Positions 1 to 12,422 of a DNA stretch of 64,000 bases are shown one piece after another; the stretch's first letter is position 1, and the number at the start of each line of letters is the position of its first letter. The notes under the pieces are model-generated. The model had not been told where the DNA came from. It searched no databases and saw only the letters and a program-made list of their open reading frames with translations. This DNA comes from Leucaena leucocephala. Lineage: Eukaryota; Streptophyta; Magnoliopsida; Fabales; Fabaceae. The DNA is taken from positions 8,625,501-8,689,500 of the forward strand of contig CM073560.1 of assembly GCA_037074615.1 (NCBI GenBank). The letters run 5' to 3'. A program made the position numbers and the translations under genes.

Positions 1-496
1 AGTTCTATAAGAAAGAGATTGCTAGGGCCTAAAGCTATACAAAGAGTAATCTAGCCCTAACCCAGTGGCACGAAAGGTGCTAAGGCAAGAGTAGCCTAAC
101 GATAGTTAAGCCCTAAGAAGGGATAAGAAAAGTGCAAATGCCATAAAGATTTGGCATAGATGTATGAAGTTATGAGAAAAGTCAGAGAAGTTATCTGGGT
201 TATGATCTCGTGTCAGGAGAAAGAAAGTCAGAAGAACAATATTTCTCCTGAGAGATTAGCAAAGTGTAAGAAGAGTGAAGTAGACCCCAGAATTACATAA
301 AAATTCTAAGGAATAAGATATGAAAGAAATGGACACTACTCACAAGTGTAATGAGTTGTCCATAAGTATAAGAGGATGAATGCCCAAGCCTTAGTCATAA
401 ACCAGGAAAGGATATACAGAAGAGCTATATCCAGGATCGTTGACTAAGATGCCAAGTAAATTTTGAGGATGAAATTTATTTTAAGGGGGGTAGAAA
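1..496 (+). mobile_element. Element A, 3' end of internal region (non-autonomous Tekay-type)
   Basis: Non-coding tail of a plus-strand LTR retrotransposon whose 5' part lies left of the window. It matches, in reverse complement, the stretch just inside the 3' LTR of element J (about 50274-50770), so A belongs to the J family. No open frame of note is present. It ends in a polypurine tract directly before the LTR. The family is recognised by similarity inside the window only. Confidence 0.85.
483..496 (+). promoter_or_regulatory. Polypurine tract of element A
   Basis: Purine run AAGGGGGGTAGAAA ends exactly one base before the LTR start TGTAACACCC. In this class it primes plus-strand DNA synthesis. 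The same tract lies beside the 3' LTR of J on the other strand. Confidence 0.85.
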
Positions 497-3400
497 TGTA
501 ACACCCTAATTTTTAGGCCTAGAGATGCCAGAAAGAGAAATCAATGGCATAATCGTAATTATGGGAAAGATCGGGCTAGTAACCGATGAGTACCATATTT
601 TGCCAAAAAATAGAGAAAATTATGCTGATCATTTCACTGAACTGTGAAATGTGCATATGAGGTCTCTAGGTGTATGAAAGAATTAGAATTATGACCAGGG
701 GTAAAATGGTCATTTCAGAAAAGTATGCGCGTGAGTGCTTTTTCAAGCCAAAATAGCCCGGTCCGGATAAAATATCTGAAAATACCGGGAGATAGAGAAA
801 AGGATTCCGGATTGAATGAGGAGTCACAGAATTTTGATTTGAGGTCCCGATTTTTCTGTAAAAATTCCTGAAGATGAGAATTTACAGTTATAATCGGTAA
901 AGGAAAGGCAGTCCGAATAGAAATGATCGGACTATGGCCAGAGGCCATACAGTATTGTCTAAGGCCCGTAGTGACACCAGGGAAGGCCCAGACCCATAAT
1001 ATCAGTTCAGTGGTAAGATGGGTCGGTGTCCGGGAAAAGTGTGCAAAATGACGAAAATGCCCTTATGTTATAGAATAACTGAAGAATGAGGAAAGGGTAT
1101 TTTGGTCATTTGGCTAAGGTTAGACAGTCAAGAAGGGGTATCTGGATAGTTGACCAGGGCCAGAGAATACTCTGGTAAAATATGAAAAGACAATAATGCC
1201 CCTAGACCTAGTAAAGGAAATGAAAGGACTTAAGTGCAATTATGGAAAGTTTCAAGGCCAAAAAGGAAAGTAGACAAAAATGTGGGGTCCTTAAGTGTAA
1301 TTTTAGCCAAATAAAAAGGGACTTAAATGAAAAGAAGAAAAGTTCCCTGGGCTAAATTGTAATTAAAGAAAGTCAGGCCGGAAGTGGGTTGGACTGTCCG
1401 AAAGCATTTCAGTCCCAGATTTCACCGGTAGAGAGAGCAAGGGACGCTCGGTAATCTGGCTTAATACAGGAATTTTTGAAGACTCCAGATAGCCAGAAAT
1501 GGACTGATCGTCCAAAAGTTATAAAAATTCATACCGGATATCCTAGAATTCAGATCTAGGTGAGAAAATACAGGATGATACGTCCTTATGGGGCGGATGT
1601 CGGGAAACTGACAGAATACCGATAGGAGGCCTGTAGAAAAAGTTATTCGTAAATCAGAAAATCCAGACGGGAGTGTGAGGCCTCCGGGGATCCGATAGGG
1701 AGATTTATCGGTATTTGAAAGGGGACTGAATGAGTTCGGATGACCTCAGTCAGATGACTGATATGACTCACAGGGATGCCTGAACACCGTAGGCTAGTGT
1801 TTCGGACAGAAGGAGCCGGTGTCCGGATATGTGTATAAACGGTGAATAATAGATAAATATTCAATAATTATTAACGGGGGAAGATTCCTCGTAATGCGTG
1901 CCATGAGGATATTGGACCCAGAAAGGCCCAATAATGGCGCCAACAGAGGCCCAATGAGACACATGGACTGATAGGTGGGCCAGTGTCTGGCAGAACCCCG
2001 AAAAAGTGCGAAATTACGAAAATGCCCCTATGTTGTACAAAAGGGTAACAGATGAATGAAGGGCATTTTGGTCATTCTGGACACGCCCAGAAGCCAAGAT
2101 ATATACAGATAAAGCTACTGAGAGTCAGTATATACCCTGACAGAGTACAGAAGGGTATGGAATGACGATTTTACCCTTAGGGTTAAAATAGTGCAAGAAA
2201 GGGCACCCAAGGGTATTTTGGTAATTTGCCAAGGGCTGTTTCTTGGGAATCGAGCCATCAGAGTACTTGGGCTTGATCAGGATCCAAGACAACATTCCCA
2301 GAGCCCAAAAACGTAGCCCATGAAGTGTGTGGGAAAAAGTGGCATTAAAATACTATTTTAATGCTGTTTCAATAAAGTAAAGTTACTCGATCGGCACGAT
2401 AACCGAGGAGGCGATCAGATAAAGTCCTGGATTTATCTGGATGGCATTGGAAGGCGTGACAGGTGCCAGTAAGATGACACATGGCGCCAACATAAAGGCA
2501 GAAGAAAAAGTTGAGGACACGTATTACGAGGCAAGAGACTTGACCGGTGAGTCAGCATGCTGAGTCAGCTGCTGAGGTGTCCAGGATTTCAGACATGTGA
2601 TAAATGTGGCGCTGAGGTGTCCTGGTGAGGTGTCCCAATGATGTCATGCATGATGCAGTAAAGGAGGAATTAAAGAAAATAGGAAAATCCAGGAAAAACC
2701 AGGACCGCAGGATCAAAGTTCATGGTAATTACGAGATTGCCATTGGAGGAGGTTATAAATACCCCCCTTTGCCTTCATATGCCACGGCCAAGAGCCATTT
2801 TAGAGAGAGGAGGAGGTGCTAGAGAGAGAAAGTGAGAGGAAGAAAGAAAGAAAGGAAGTTCTGGCGGAGCTGGAAGCAGAATAAGGATAGTGGAGTTCTG
2901 CTAAGCTAGCCAGGTAGTAACTAATCCTAGCTTTTATGTAATGGCTTTGTGATTTATTGTGCTATTGTTTGGTTGGATTGTTGTCTAATATGTTATGTCT
3001 GAAGCTCTGCTGTAATGCTATGATCATATGTTATTAAGCATGGAAGCACGCAGCATACTTATCTGTACACAACCACAAGCAAGCACTGTCACTCTGCATT
3101 ACATATATTGTTATGATTGTTGCTACTGAGATTCCCCCGAATCTCATCCCAATAAATAACCCATTACAGGGGAGGTTATGTCAAAATGAATTCTGGGAAT
3201 TTTAAGAGACGCCGTTATGCTGCCGAAGTAAAGACTGAACATCAGTATATGATAAGTACTGAGTACGTAGTGCTGTCTAAGGAGGCTAGAAGTGAGTGGA
3301 CCTAGCCGGTTCATCTAGTCTTTCCTGGGTACTACGTAGAATGGTAGTTCTCATGAGGGGATTACCAAATCAGTACGGTTCAGTTCTTTGTACAGATGAA

Positions 3401-4090
3401 GCGTAGCGGTTATGCTGCCGGAGTTTAGGCAGAAAAAAATGTAATAGAACCATGAGAATTTATGTACATGACCAGATGTAAAACAACTTATTAATTAATA
3501 ATAATTATTGTTTGGCATGTTTGACTGTTGTATGATGGATGTATGCATATGTATGCAAAGTAGAAATGCTGAAATTTACCATTGTGAACAGTAACACGTG
3601 GTGACATGATGATGTTTGATAAATAGTTAAAAATAGTAAATGGATGAATAAATGTATTAAAGTTTTATGGTAAATAGTAGATATACCAGGCTTTAATTTG
3701 ATATATAAAACGTCTCATTTGGATGTCTACACAAGGAGATATAAATTATCAAAGTTGGGACCAGAATGCTGGATTCAGGAGAAAAACGCTGGATGAACAG
3801 TAAAATAGAAACGTTGACTGACGTTGACTCGGTCAATGCATGGTCAACAAGTTATTTTTCCCTGAAATATAATTGAGTTAGCTTTGTGTAGCAAATGGAA
3901 CCACTTCATTTCGAATTTTTTAGAATTAGTTATGATTTTTTGAAGTCAAGTCACTCATATGGAATTTTCAAGTGAACAGTACTCGATAAGAGTAAAATTC
4001 CAGATTGGGGAATTGGACTTCAATGACCTTTAAAGTGGTTCTAAATGCTACTAAATGGTCCCTAAGACATATGAAAGGAAGGATGTTTCA
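497..4090 (+). repeat. Element A 3' LTR (J family)
   Basis: Complete 3.6 kb LTR beginning TGTAACACCC and ending GGATGTTTCA, so it has TG...CA ends. It is closely similar along its length to the two J LTRs in reverse complement. A TATA-like box (TATAAATACC) lies at 2754-2763. A stem-loop with GAGATTC/GAATCTC arms lies at 3128-3145. The U3 part carries several short copies of a GGGCATTTTGGTCATT-like motif in both directions. The short open frames here have no protein-like content and are treated as chance. Confidence 0.9.
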
Positions 4091-5456
4091 GAAATGCCAT
4101 TGACCAAAACTATAAATACCCCCTTGCCTTCATTATGCACGGCCCAAGCAAGAATAGAGAGAGGAGGAAGTGCTAGAGAGAGAAAGTGCTAGGAAGAAAG
4201 AAAGAAAGGAAGTTCTGGCAGAGCTGGAAGCAGGATAGAGATAGTAGAGTTCTGCTAAGCTCTTGAGGTAGTAACTAATCCTAGCTTTTATGTAATGGCT
4301 TTGTGATTTGTTGTGCTATTGTTTGGTTGGATTGTTGTCTTATATGTTATGTCTGAAGCTCTGCTCTAATGCTATGATCATATGTTATTAAGCATGGAAG
4401 CATGCGGCATACTTATCTGTACACAATCACAAGCAAGCACTGTCACTCTGAATTACATATATTGTTATGATTGTGCTATTGAGATTCCCCCGAATCTCAT
4501 CCCAATAAGTAAATCATTACAGGCGAGGTTATGTCAAAGTAAATTTTGAGAATTTTAAGAGACGCCGTTATGCTGTCGAAATTATGACAAGATGGCAATA
4601 GTAAAGAAAGGAGCTGATACGTACTGTGTACGTAGGTACTGTCTAAGGAGGCTGGAAGTGAGTGGACCTAGCCGGTTCATCCAGTCTTTCCTGGGTACTT
4701 ACATAGAATGGTAGTTCTCACGGGAATTACCGAATCGGTACAAGATCAGTTACTTTCTGAAGATGAAGCGTAGCGGTTATGCTGCCGGATTTTAGGCAGG
4801 AAATGTTGTAATAGAAATATGCGGAATTTTGTACATACCCAGATGTAAAATAACTTATTATTTAATAATAGATAATGTTGGCATGTGTGACTAATATGTG
4901 ATGGATATCTGCATAATGTGTGTAAAGTTGTTTGCTGGAAATTGCCACTGTGAACAGTAACACGTGGTGACATGATGATGTTTGATAAATAGTTAAAAAT
5001 AGTAAATGGATGAATAAATGTATTAAAGTTTTATGGTAAATAGTAGACATACCAAGCTTCAATTTAATATATAAAATGTCTCATTTGGATGTCTACACAT
5101 GAAGATATAAATTATCAAAGTTGGGACCAGAATGCTGGATTCAGGGAAAAAATGTTGGATGAACAGTAAAGTTGAAATGTTTACTGACGTTGACTTGGTC
5201 AATGAATGGTCAACAAGTGATTTTTCCCTGAAAGGTAATTTAGTTATATTCAAGTATCAATTGGAACCACTCCATTTGTTTTTTGTAGAATTATTTATGA
5301 TTTTCCGAAGTCAGGTCACTCATCTGAAATTTTCATAATGAACAGTACTCGATAGGAGTAAAACTCCATATTGAGAATTTGGACTTCAATGACCATCAAA
5401 GTAATTCTAAATGCTACCAAATGGTCCCTAAAATATACGAAAGTAAGGATGTTTCA
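4091..5456 (+). repeat. Element B LTR, 3' part only
   Basis: A second, diverged LTR of the same family starts directly after element A, beginning just upstream of its TATA box (4111-4120) and running to its GGATGTTTCA end. Its first half is absent here. The simplest reading is that A inserted into this LTR and the missing half lies left of the window. The bases after A (GAAAT) would then be one copy of the target duplication. The usual primer binding site does not follow this LTR. Confidence 0.75.
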
Positions 5457-5905
5457 CCTGTAGTGCATATTCCCGATTCTAGTGATTCTAAAATAGATAG
5501 ATCCGATAGTTCTTCAGTGGGATCAAACTTTATGGCTGATACACCAGAGGGTAGTATGTCAGAAGAAAGGACCTATTCCAGCTCCTCCCATAAATTTTGT
5601 ACCTCCAAACCTAGCAACTTCTGGTTCAGGTATTGAGGGAGTCCAGAGGACTAAAGAAGACATAGCATACCCTCAACCAGTACAATCTGATGCACATTAT
5701 TCTTAGGTTGGGGGCATAGTGGAACCTACCCCTAGACAGCCAAATGACCCAGCTATTCCTGGACCCAGTCAAGTGCCAAATCAGTTAGATATACCAGGTC
5801 CTAGTAGTTCCAAGGTACCAAAAGCAGTAATACAACTAGAAACGCAAAGGATAACCTTAGAACCTGCTAAAAATGACCTGAATGAGGAACAATTTGAGAG
5901 AGCTG
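5457..5905 (+). pseudogene. Broken copy of Tekay accessory ORF1 (element B)
   Basis: The translation resembles the N-terminal and middle parts of the intact ORF at 26063-26761. It has an acidic Ser/Asp-rich stretch (DSSDSKIDRSDSSSVGSNF), a Pro-rich linker with IPGPS, then a segment ending NEEQFERAV that matches the SREQLESSV part of the intact protein. The start codon, leader and primer site are gone, because the LTR end is joined directly to codons from the acidic region. The frame is interrupted between the two halves and ends where a minus-strand LTR-like sequence begins. Function unknown. Confidence 0.7.
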
Positions 5906-7188
5906 TGGAAACATCCTACTTTCTAGCACTTATCTCTTATTACTTTTCTTAGCATCTTGCGGAATTCCTTAGCATCCGTAATGCTTCATCTTTCTTTTCG
6001 TATAATCATATTTCTCTTATTATCTTTAATAATTCAACATCATATAGAGAGAGAACTTATGCAGTTATTTTTTTCTTTACTTTACTGCTAAGTAGGAGCA
6101 CATACTCTAACATGCATAATGCCTGGCCAACATATTGCAAGACTATATGCTTGCTCATGAATGCAAAGCTCTAACATCGGAGCTCAAGCATTTCTTTCTT
6201 GAATATGCATAGCTCTAACATCAGCTTATTTTACAAACATAACATAGTGCTTGGCATTTCATGCAAGGAGTGAAAGCTCTCACTTACTATTCCATCCGTA
6301 ACATAATATTTAAACACCTTATCCCTTTCAAAAAGGAAGCCTCTCTATCTATTCATAAAGTTACTTCTCAGCACATATTTCTCATTATGTATCTCATTAG
6401 ATACTTCTCATGCTGTATCATGGCATATTTAGCCAAATCTGGCTATATCATGGCGTATCTTACTCTTTCATAACTTATCTTACCTTATCATGCCATATTC
6501 TGAGATGCCAGAAACATTCTCTTTAACTTATAACTTTATCAGCCTCTCAGGAGAATATTGCTCTTTTGTTTCTCGTTCTCCTGAACAAAGTCATGATTTA
6601 AATCTTTCATTTAAAATCCATTCTCTTTGGGCTTAACATAAGGGTGCTAATCCTTTACTGTTCATAACCCTTTCTAACTTTTCATAACTCTTTTTATCAT
6701 TTTACATAACTTTGTGCATATATGCCAAACTTATGTGGCATTTACACTCTTTTCTTATTACCTCCCAGGGGTTACCCGTCATTGGACTCTTCTTGACTGA
6801 GCATATTTAGCTGAAGAGTGCTAATAAAAATCTAAAGAACTGGTGCTAATAGGCTCCAACCCTGGTACTTCAATATCTTAGACCCTTTTTATAAATCTCT
6901 TTGGCTTTTCAACCTTTTTGTTCTCACCTAGATGATCTATCTAGCTTTCATTCTCATTCTCTTTATCCTCATCTTAGGAACCTCTACTAGCTTCACTTCA
7001 TTTTTTATGTAAGAAGATTCTGAGTTCAGTCTATAATAATAATAAGGCTATCTGAAACTAACATCATGGGTACTCTCTCTGCTATGAGTTAACAACTTGT
7101 GAAGCTTCTCTACCTTAAACTTGTCCTTGGTAATTGTCTTTCCAAAGAAATACTATACATATTGCTCATTCATTTTCTTTCTTAAGGC

Positions 7189-7326
7189 TAGGTCTACTGC
7201 GACTCTCGGGATCTACTGCGATCAACTGTCAGCCTCCTCAGGATCTAACTGTGACCCTGGAATTCTTTTCTTGGTAAACCATACTAGGATCTAACTGTGA
7301 TCCTCCGGAATCTACTATGATCCCGT
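7189..7326. repeat. Hairpin array with constant core, copy in C
   Basis: About five short imperfect palindromes follow one another. Each has a core like TCTAACTGTGA or TCTACTGCGA between arms that match each other but differ from unit to unit, for example AGGATC/GATCCT and CGGAATC/GATCCCG. The equivalent position in J has the same arrangement. A further perfect hairpin of related form (AGCTC/GAGCT) lies at 6167-6184. Confidence 0.7.
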
Positions 7327-8484
7327 TGTACTGTATTCTTATCTCTGGAAGACGTAAACTAACGGACTACGTTACAAGGTTAGTTACTTCATGTAGTTGC
7401 TAACTCAATAGATAATTCCCCAAGACTATTCATAGAAGCCCATATTATATATTAAGACTTTACTCATTTTCTCTATCATTCAGGAATTTCTCATATCATT
7501 CTCATCTTTCATAACTTTACTATATCTAATACTGCAGAGAGCTACAAATGTTCTATTATTCATATATCTATCATAATCTGTACATCTCATCTGATGGATA
7601 TGGCTCTATCATGAGCAATCTAATTCTATCGCAAGAGCAATCTAGCTCTATTGCGATAACGTTAACTTCTATGAAATAGACGCTATTCCTTCTCAGAGCT
7701 ACATCGTATTTTATAGCTACATCTCATCTCATTTCATGTTCATGGTACATCATTCATATATCTTATCCCCATTAAAGGAATATATCCTGAGTACTATAAT
7801 CATATGTCTATAGGTTTGCCATTAACATTAATCTCTAATCTCGTTCTCTGTCTGTCTTAGATCCTCATTCTAAACTTTAGGGATTTACTGGCTACCTATC
7901 TCGTTTATCCCTTTTCTATTGCTTTATCATCATTACTAAGTTAAGTTATCTAATTGAATATAGTATGGTATGGGAGCAACCTAATTTTCTCATAACTTTC
8001 TCATCATATATACTCTACCCTGCATGTAATGCGAAAGGGGAGTACTCATTCATCATGGCATACTCTAATATGCATGTCATCACAACTGCAAGGAGATGTA
8101 CTGTTCTTTATAACCTATGTCACCCTGAGCCATATCATCATCACATAATTTGCTCAACCATCCATTATACACATACTACAATTAAACAATTGACTAGGCA
8201 AACTTTTAAGCATTCTTTAGTTATCACATCATCTACCAGATCCCAATCATTCTTTTAGGAACCTAAGATAAATACTCATTTATATAAGCTGCCATATTAC
8301 CCTCTTGCTAGGGTACAAACTCAACCTTTTACTACTCTGTTTTACATAAGGAATAGGGGAGTCACCTTATCTTTAAAACTGTGGCTACCTTTCTCTCTCT
8401 AGACATCATACATCTCTATTTCTAGTCTTGTATACATCTACCGCTCTATTGAACTTCTATAACTACCTGATAAAAATTCTTTCT

Positions 8485-8595
8485 TTGTAGCACAAAATTC
8501 AATCCGTGAATTAACTTCTCAGTCATTCAACTCTCACTGCTCATGTGGATGAACTCGGCTAAGTATTCATCAAAGGGTTTCTCTTTCTCTATTTT
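8485..8595 (-). pseudogene. Gag fragment inside element C
   Basis: On the minus strand two short frames read EKEKPFDEYLAEFIHMS and then MTEKLIHGLN. They correspond to GEKESFDEHLAKFIRLS and MTERMIRGLN in the Gag of the intact element (about residues 222-255). The frame shifts between them and no flanking gag is recognisable. This shows that C once carried, or derives from an element that carried, a Tekay-type capsid gene. Confidence 0.6.
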
Positions 8596-9224
8596 AACCT
8601 TTAGCCTCACGCTTATCTTTATCTAACTGAGAGGAATGTTTTTTGTAAAACTGCTGAAGAAAAACTTCTCAGGGGAGCGGATCAATCTCCATCTCTCTGG
8701 AGTAACATATGTGTCTCTATACTATCCCTTAATCCTTTCTGTGTGTATCACAGTCTCAGTCTATTCTTGACTGGACTATGATTTCTTTATAGCTTCTTCT
8801 TTATCTTAGAGAACTCAAGTCGCGTAGATCTCATCCATCAACTAGCACTATTACTTCTGTTCTCTAGGGTGCTCTCCCCTAGGTCTGCTAGGTTACTGTT
8901 TCTTTGAGATGGAATCCCTCTGTCTTGGGAATGTTAGCTCTCTAATTGTTAACCATCACGTTTCTAACTTTAAGCCATGTGTTAGGCTTATTCTTAGGCA
9001 AGTCTCATTTTAACTTCTAATTCTTTTGTTCAGGAAAGACTAACTAAACAAATTCTTTCATTATGTATATCTACTTCTGATGATCACAAGGAGGATCTAC
9101 TTCTGAACATCTTCTTAAACTGATATGTATCTCTGTATCTCATACTGTTTAGCTTGCCTGCATCTCATGCTAAACCTCTAACTGATAAACTTCAGTGAGG
9201 TGGCATCTTTATTTATCATTAGGT

Positions 9225-9473
9225 CTCTGTGCATCCTAGTCGCGACCTGTGATATTTAGTCACGACCATTTCATTCTACCATAACGACTTAACAGCTCTG
9301 TGATATTTAGTCGCGACTCAAGTCTTATCTCTTCGCGACTTGAACTGCTCTGTGCACAGTAGTCTCGTCCTGTGACCTATCTCATTGCGACCTAATAACT
9401 CTGTAACTTTTAGTCGCGGCCAATGGTCTTTACTCATCACGATCAAAACACCTCTGTAAATATTCATTGCGAC
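9225..9473 (+). repeat. GTCGCGAC doublet modules, array in C
   Basis: Six units of the pattern CTCTGTG-like block, palindrome 14 bp later, second palindrome about 22 bp after that. Examples are 9296/9310/9332 and 9348/9362/9384. Spacing to the second palindrome is 20, 22 or 23. Variants are mostly C-to-T or G-to-A at the CpG steps. The block reads on the plus strand, antisense to element C. Confidence 0.8.
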
Positions 9474-9480
9474 CAGTGGC

Positions 9481-10667
9481 TCAACTTAATTGACATTTTT
9501 ATACTGGGTCTAAACTTAATTACAGATCCCTTGCGAAATGACCAAAATGCCCTTGGTGCCCTTTCTTGCACTATCTTAACCCTAAGGGTAAAATTGTCAT
9601 TTTACACCTCTTTGTACCCTATAAGGGCATATACTGACTCTGAGTAACTTTATCTGTATGTGCCTTGGCTTCTGGGCCTGTCCAGAGTAACCAAAATGCC
9701 CTCCATTCATATATTACTCTTTAGTACAACACAGGGACATTTTCATAATTTTGCACTTTTTTTGGGTTCCACCTGACACTGGCCCACCTATCAGTCCAAG
9801 GGTCTTACTGGGCCTTTGATGGCGCCATTCTTGGGCCTTTTAGTGTCCATTGCCTCTATGACACAAATCACGAGGAATCTTCCCCGACGATGTTCATCGG
9901 GATTCTCGCCATTATACACCGTTTCTACACATCTCCGGACACCAGCTCCTTTTATCAGATACACTGGCCTACTGTGTCTAGGCATCCCTTTGGGTCATAA
10001 CGATCATCTGACTGATGTCATCTGCCCCATTCAATCTCAGTTTAAATACCGATAAATCTCCCTATCGGATACCCGGAGGTCACACACTCCCGTCTGAATT
10101 TACTAATTTGTGAATAACTTTTTCTACGGACCTCCTATCGGTATTCTGTCAGTTTCCTGACATCCGCCTCAACAGGATGCATCATCTTGTAATTTCTCAC
10201 TTATATCTGAGATCTAGGATATTCGGTAGAAATTTTTTATACTTTTAGACTATCAGATAAATTTCGGCTATCTGGAGTCCTAAGAAAATTCCTGTATTAA
10301 GCTGGATTACCCAGCATCACTTGCTCTATCTACTGGTGAAATATGGGGCTGATCTGAATACGATCACTATTTTTGCCTGTTTCCGATTCAGGTTTTCATA
10401 ATTACACTTTTTCCCCAGAAACTTTTCTTCTTTTCAATTAAGTCCCTTTATTTGGCTAAAATTACACCTAAAGACCCCACATTTTTTGTCTACTTTTCCT
10501 TTTTAGCCTTAAACTTTTTATAATTGCACTTAAATCCTTACATTTTCTTTCTTTTTCAATTTAATCCCTTTCTTTACATAAATGGCCACATCTTTTCCTG
10601 AAAAATAACTCATATATTTCATTCAATCTGCACATACAAATCAGTACAGAAAATTAGGGATATTACA
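9481..10667 (-). repeat. Partial minus-strand LTR (first ~1.2 kb of U3)
   Basis: Read on the minus strand this begins TGTAATATCCC and follows the same order of segments as the first 1.2 kb of the LTR at 23110. It stops before the TATA box. The rest of the LTR, the primer site and the gag start are deleted, and the sequence passes directly into the C internal DNA at about 9480. It abuts Athila fragment D at 10668. Confidence 0.75.
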
Positions 10668-11343
10668 TGAAAACTCAAAATCTAAAGGCTAATTAGGTAA
10701 AACAAGTATAAGTGGTGTGATAAGCATAGCTTTAATAGTGTCAAATGATCTCTTGCCAATATCATCAAAATAGAACTCTATATCTTTTTGCATGAGTTTA
10801 GAAAGTAGAGATGCAATCTTGCTAAAGTCCTTAATGAATCTTCTATAGAATCCTGCATGTCCTAGGAATGACCTCAATTCTTTTAAAGATTTGGTATAAG
10901 GAAGAGAAGAAATAACCTTAATCTTAGCTTATTCTTAGATATTAAATGCCCTAGAACTATGCCTTTATCTACCATAAAATGACATTTCTCAAAATTTAGC
11001 ACAAGCTTTTTCTCAATGCATCTTGCTAAGATTTTCTCTAAACTTTCTAAATATTAATCAAAATCCTTACCATACACTGTAAAATCATCCATGAATACCT
11101 CCATATTGCTTTCCAAGAATTCACTGAATATAAACATCATAGCTCTTTGAAATGTTCCAGGAGCATTGCACAAGCCAAATGGCATCCTCCTATAAGCATA
11201 GGTACCAAATGGACATGTGCGAATGTGGTTTTCTCTTGATCTTCCAGTGCAATTGGAATATGAAAATATCCTGAATACCCATCTAGGAAATAATAATGAC
11301 TTTTCCCTGCTAATCTCTCAAGCAATTGATCAATAAAAGGCAA
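10668..11343 (-). pseudogene. Athila-type RT C-terminus and RNase H start (element D)
   Basis: Minus-strand frames read PFIDQLLERLAGKSHYYFLDGYSGY and then RSFLGHAGFYRRFIKDFSKIA. These are hallmark Athila reverse transcriptase and RT-RNase H connector segments (longer runs are at 11137-11343 and 10689-10877). The catalytic region between them is frame-shifted, and stops interrupt it. RNase H is cut off by the LTR fragment at 10667. It is the downstream continuation of 11372-12136. Confidence 0.85.
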
Positions 11344-11371
11344 GGGAAAAGATCTTTCCTAGTAGAGTCAT

Positions 11372-12136
11372 TTAACTTCTTATATAAATACAAACCCTCC
11401 AGGAATTTTGCATTCTAGTAGGTATTAATTCATTATTCTCATTCCTCACTACTGTCATTCCAATCTTTTTAGGCACTACATGAACAGGTGATACCCATTC
11501 ACTATCTAATATAGCATATATGATCCATGCCTTCAGCAATTTACTAATTTTCTTCCTAACAATGTCAGAGATTAATGGGTTTAATCTCCTTTGGGGTTGT
11601 TTAATTGGCTTAGAATCTTCATTAAGAAAAATCTTATGAGTGCATACAGTGAAATATATCCCTTTTATATCAAATAATTGCCAACCCAAAGCCTCTCTAT
11701 TCTTTCTAAGCATTCTTAACAACCTAGACTCTTCACTAACAGTTAAAGAACTAGAAATTATTACTGACAATTGTGAGTCTGGTTCAAGATAAGTATACTT
11801 AAGGTTAGAAGGTAAATCTTTTAGCTCTAATTCTGGGGGTTGAACAATAAAATGGATGAGATGAGAGGAATTAGTTAAGCTAGAAATACTCCCCTTTGTA
11901 GATTCTTGGAGGTTTTTCATGTTCAGCTTATTCGGACTCTTCATCTTGCTTTTAATCTCTTCAGGTGTTACACCAAGCTTAAGTTGGTCTACAACTACAA
12001 CATAGTTACATGTGTTGTCCTTCATACCAACATCAGAATCAAAGATCAAATCATTTAGAAATCGCAAGGTATGAGATGTAATCTTAGAATGGGAGAAATG
12101 AGTAGTAGAGTTAGAACATATTAGCCCTTTAACCAT
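11372..12136 (-). pseudogene. Athila-type pol, protease-RT linker and RT N-terminus (element D)
   Basis: A 254-codon open piece on the minus strand. Its middle has PPELELKDLPSNLKYTYLE and VIISSSLT, and its end has WVSPVHVVPKKIGMTVV and NELIPTR, the usual entry to Athila RT before the YRKLN-like strand. The frame then breaks (CIYIRS, stop). The residues upstream of LELKDL, from MVKGLICSNS, match the linker at 60250-60470 of element I. It is a fragment of a polyprotein and has no start of its own. Confidence 0.85.
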
Positions 12137-12195
12137 AACATTGGAATATGGAACTTAAAAACTTTGAAGTTCACTAGTTACATCTGACATTCCTA

Positions 12196-12422
12196 GTCGC
12201 GACCTATCAGGCTTGTCTCCCACTTCTCGTCATAACCAATTTTGACAGAGGGGGTTTCTAGATTTTTTGGTCACGACTTGATCATCCAACGATCGTGACT
12301 CACAGTGTCGGGAGTTTTTGGTCACAACAAAACAATAATCTGGTCGACTCTTATTTTCACATAGAGTCTCTCCTTCAGCAAGATGGTATTTAGTTGTGAC
12401 TTGAATATCTTCACGTCTCGAC
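12196..12422. repeat. GTCGCGAC doublet modules in D linker
   Basis: Palindrome pairs lie 22 bp apart at 12270/12292 and 12393/12415, with two further, wider-spaced copies at 12196 and 12229. They sit at the same point of the polyprotein, between protease and RT, as the arrays in H (41001) and I (59979). The CTCTGTG block is less clear here. Confidence 0.65.

Larger units (their letters stand above)
5906..9480 (-). mobile_element. Element C, internal remnant of a J-like non-autonomous element
   Basis: A 3.6 kb stretch with no real gene. Much of it can be matched to the non-coding internal DNA of J in the same (minus) orientation, for example 6541 with 50516, 7190 with 51526 and 9240 with 53200. 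The first bases (GGAAACATCCTACTTTCTAGC) look like a diverged LTR end, but I cannot fix where that LTR would stop. The region contains a gag scrap, a hairpin array and a palindrome array listed separately. Its polypurine tract and 3' LTR are missing. Confidence 0.6.
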
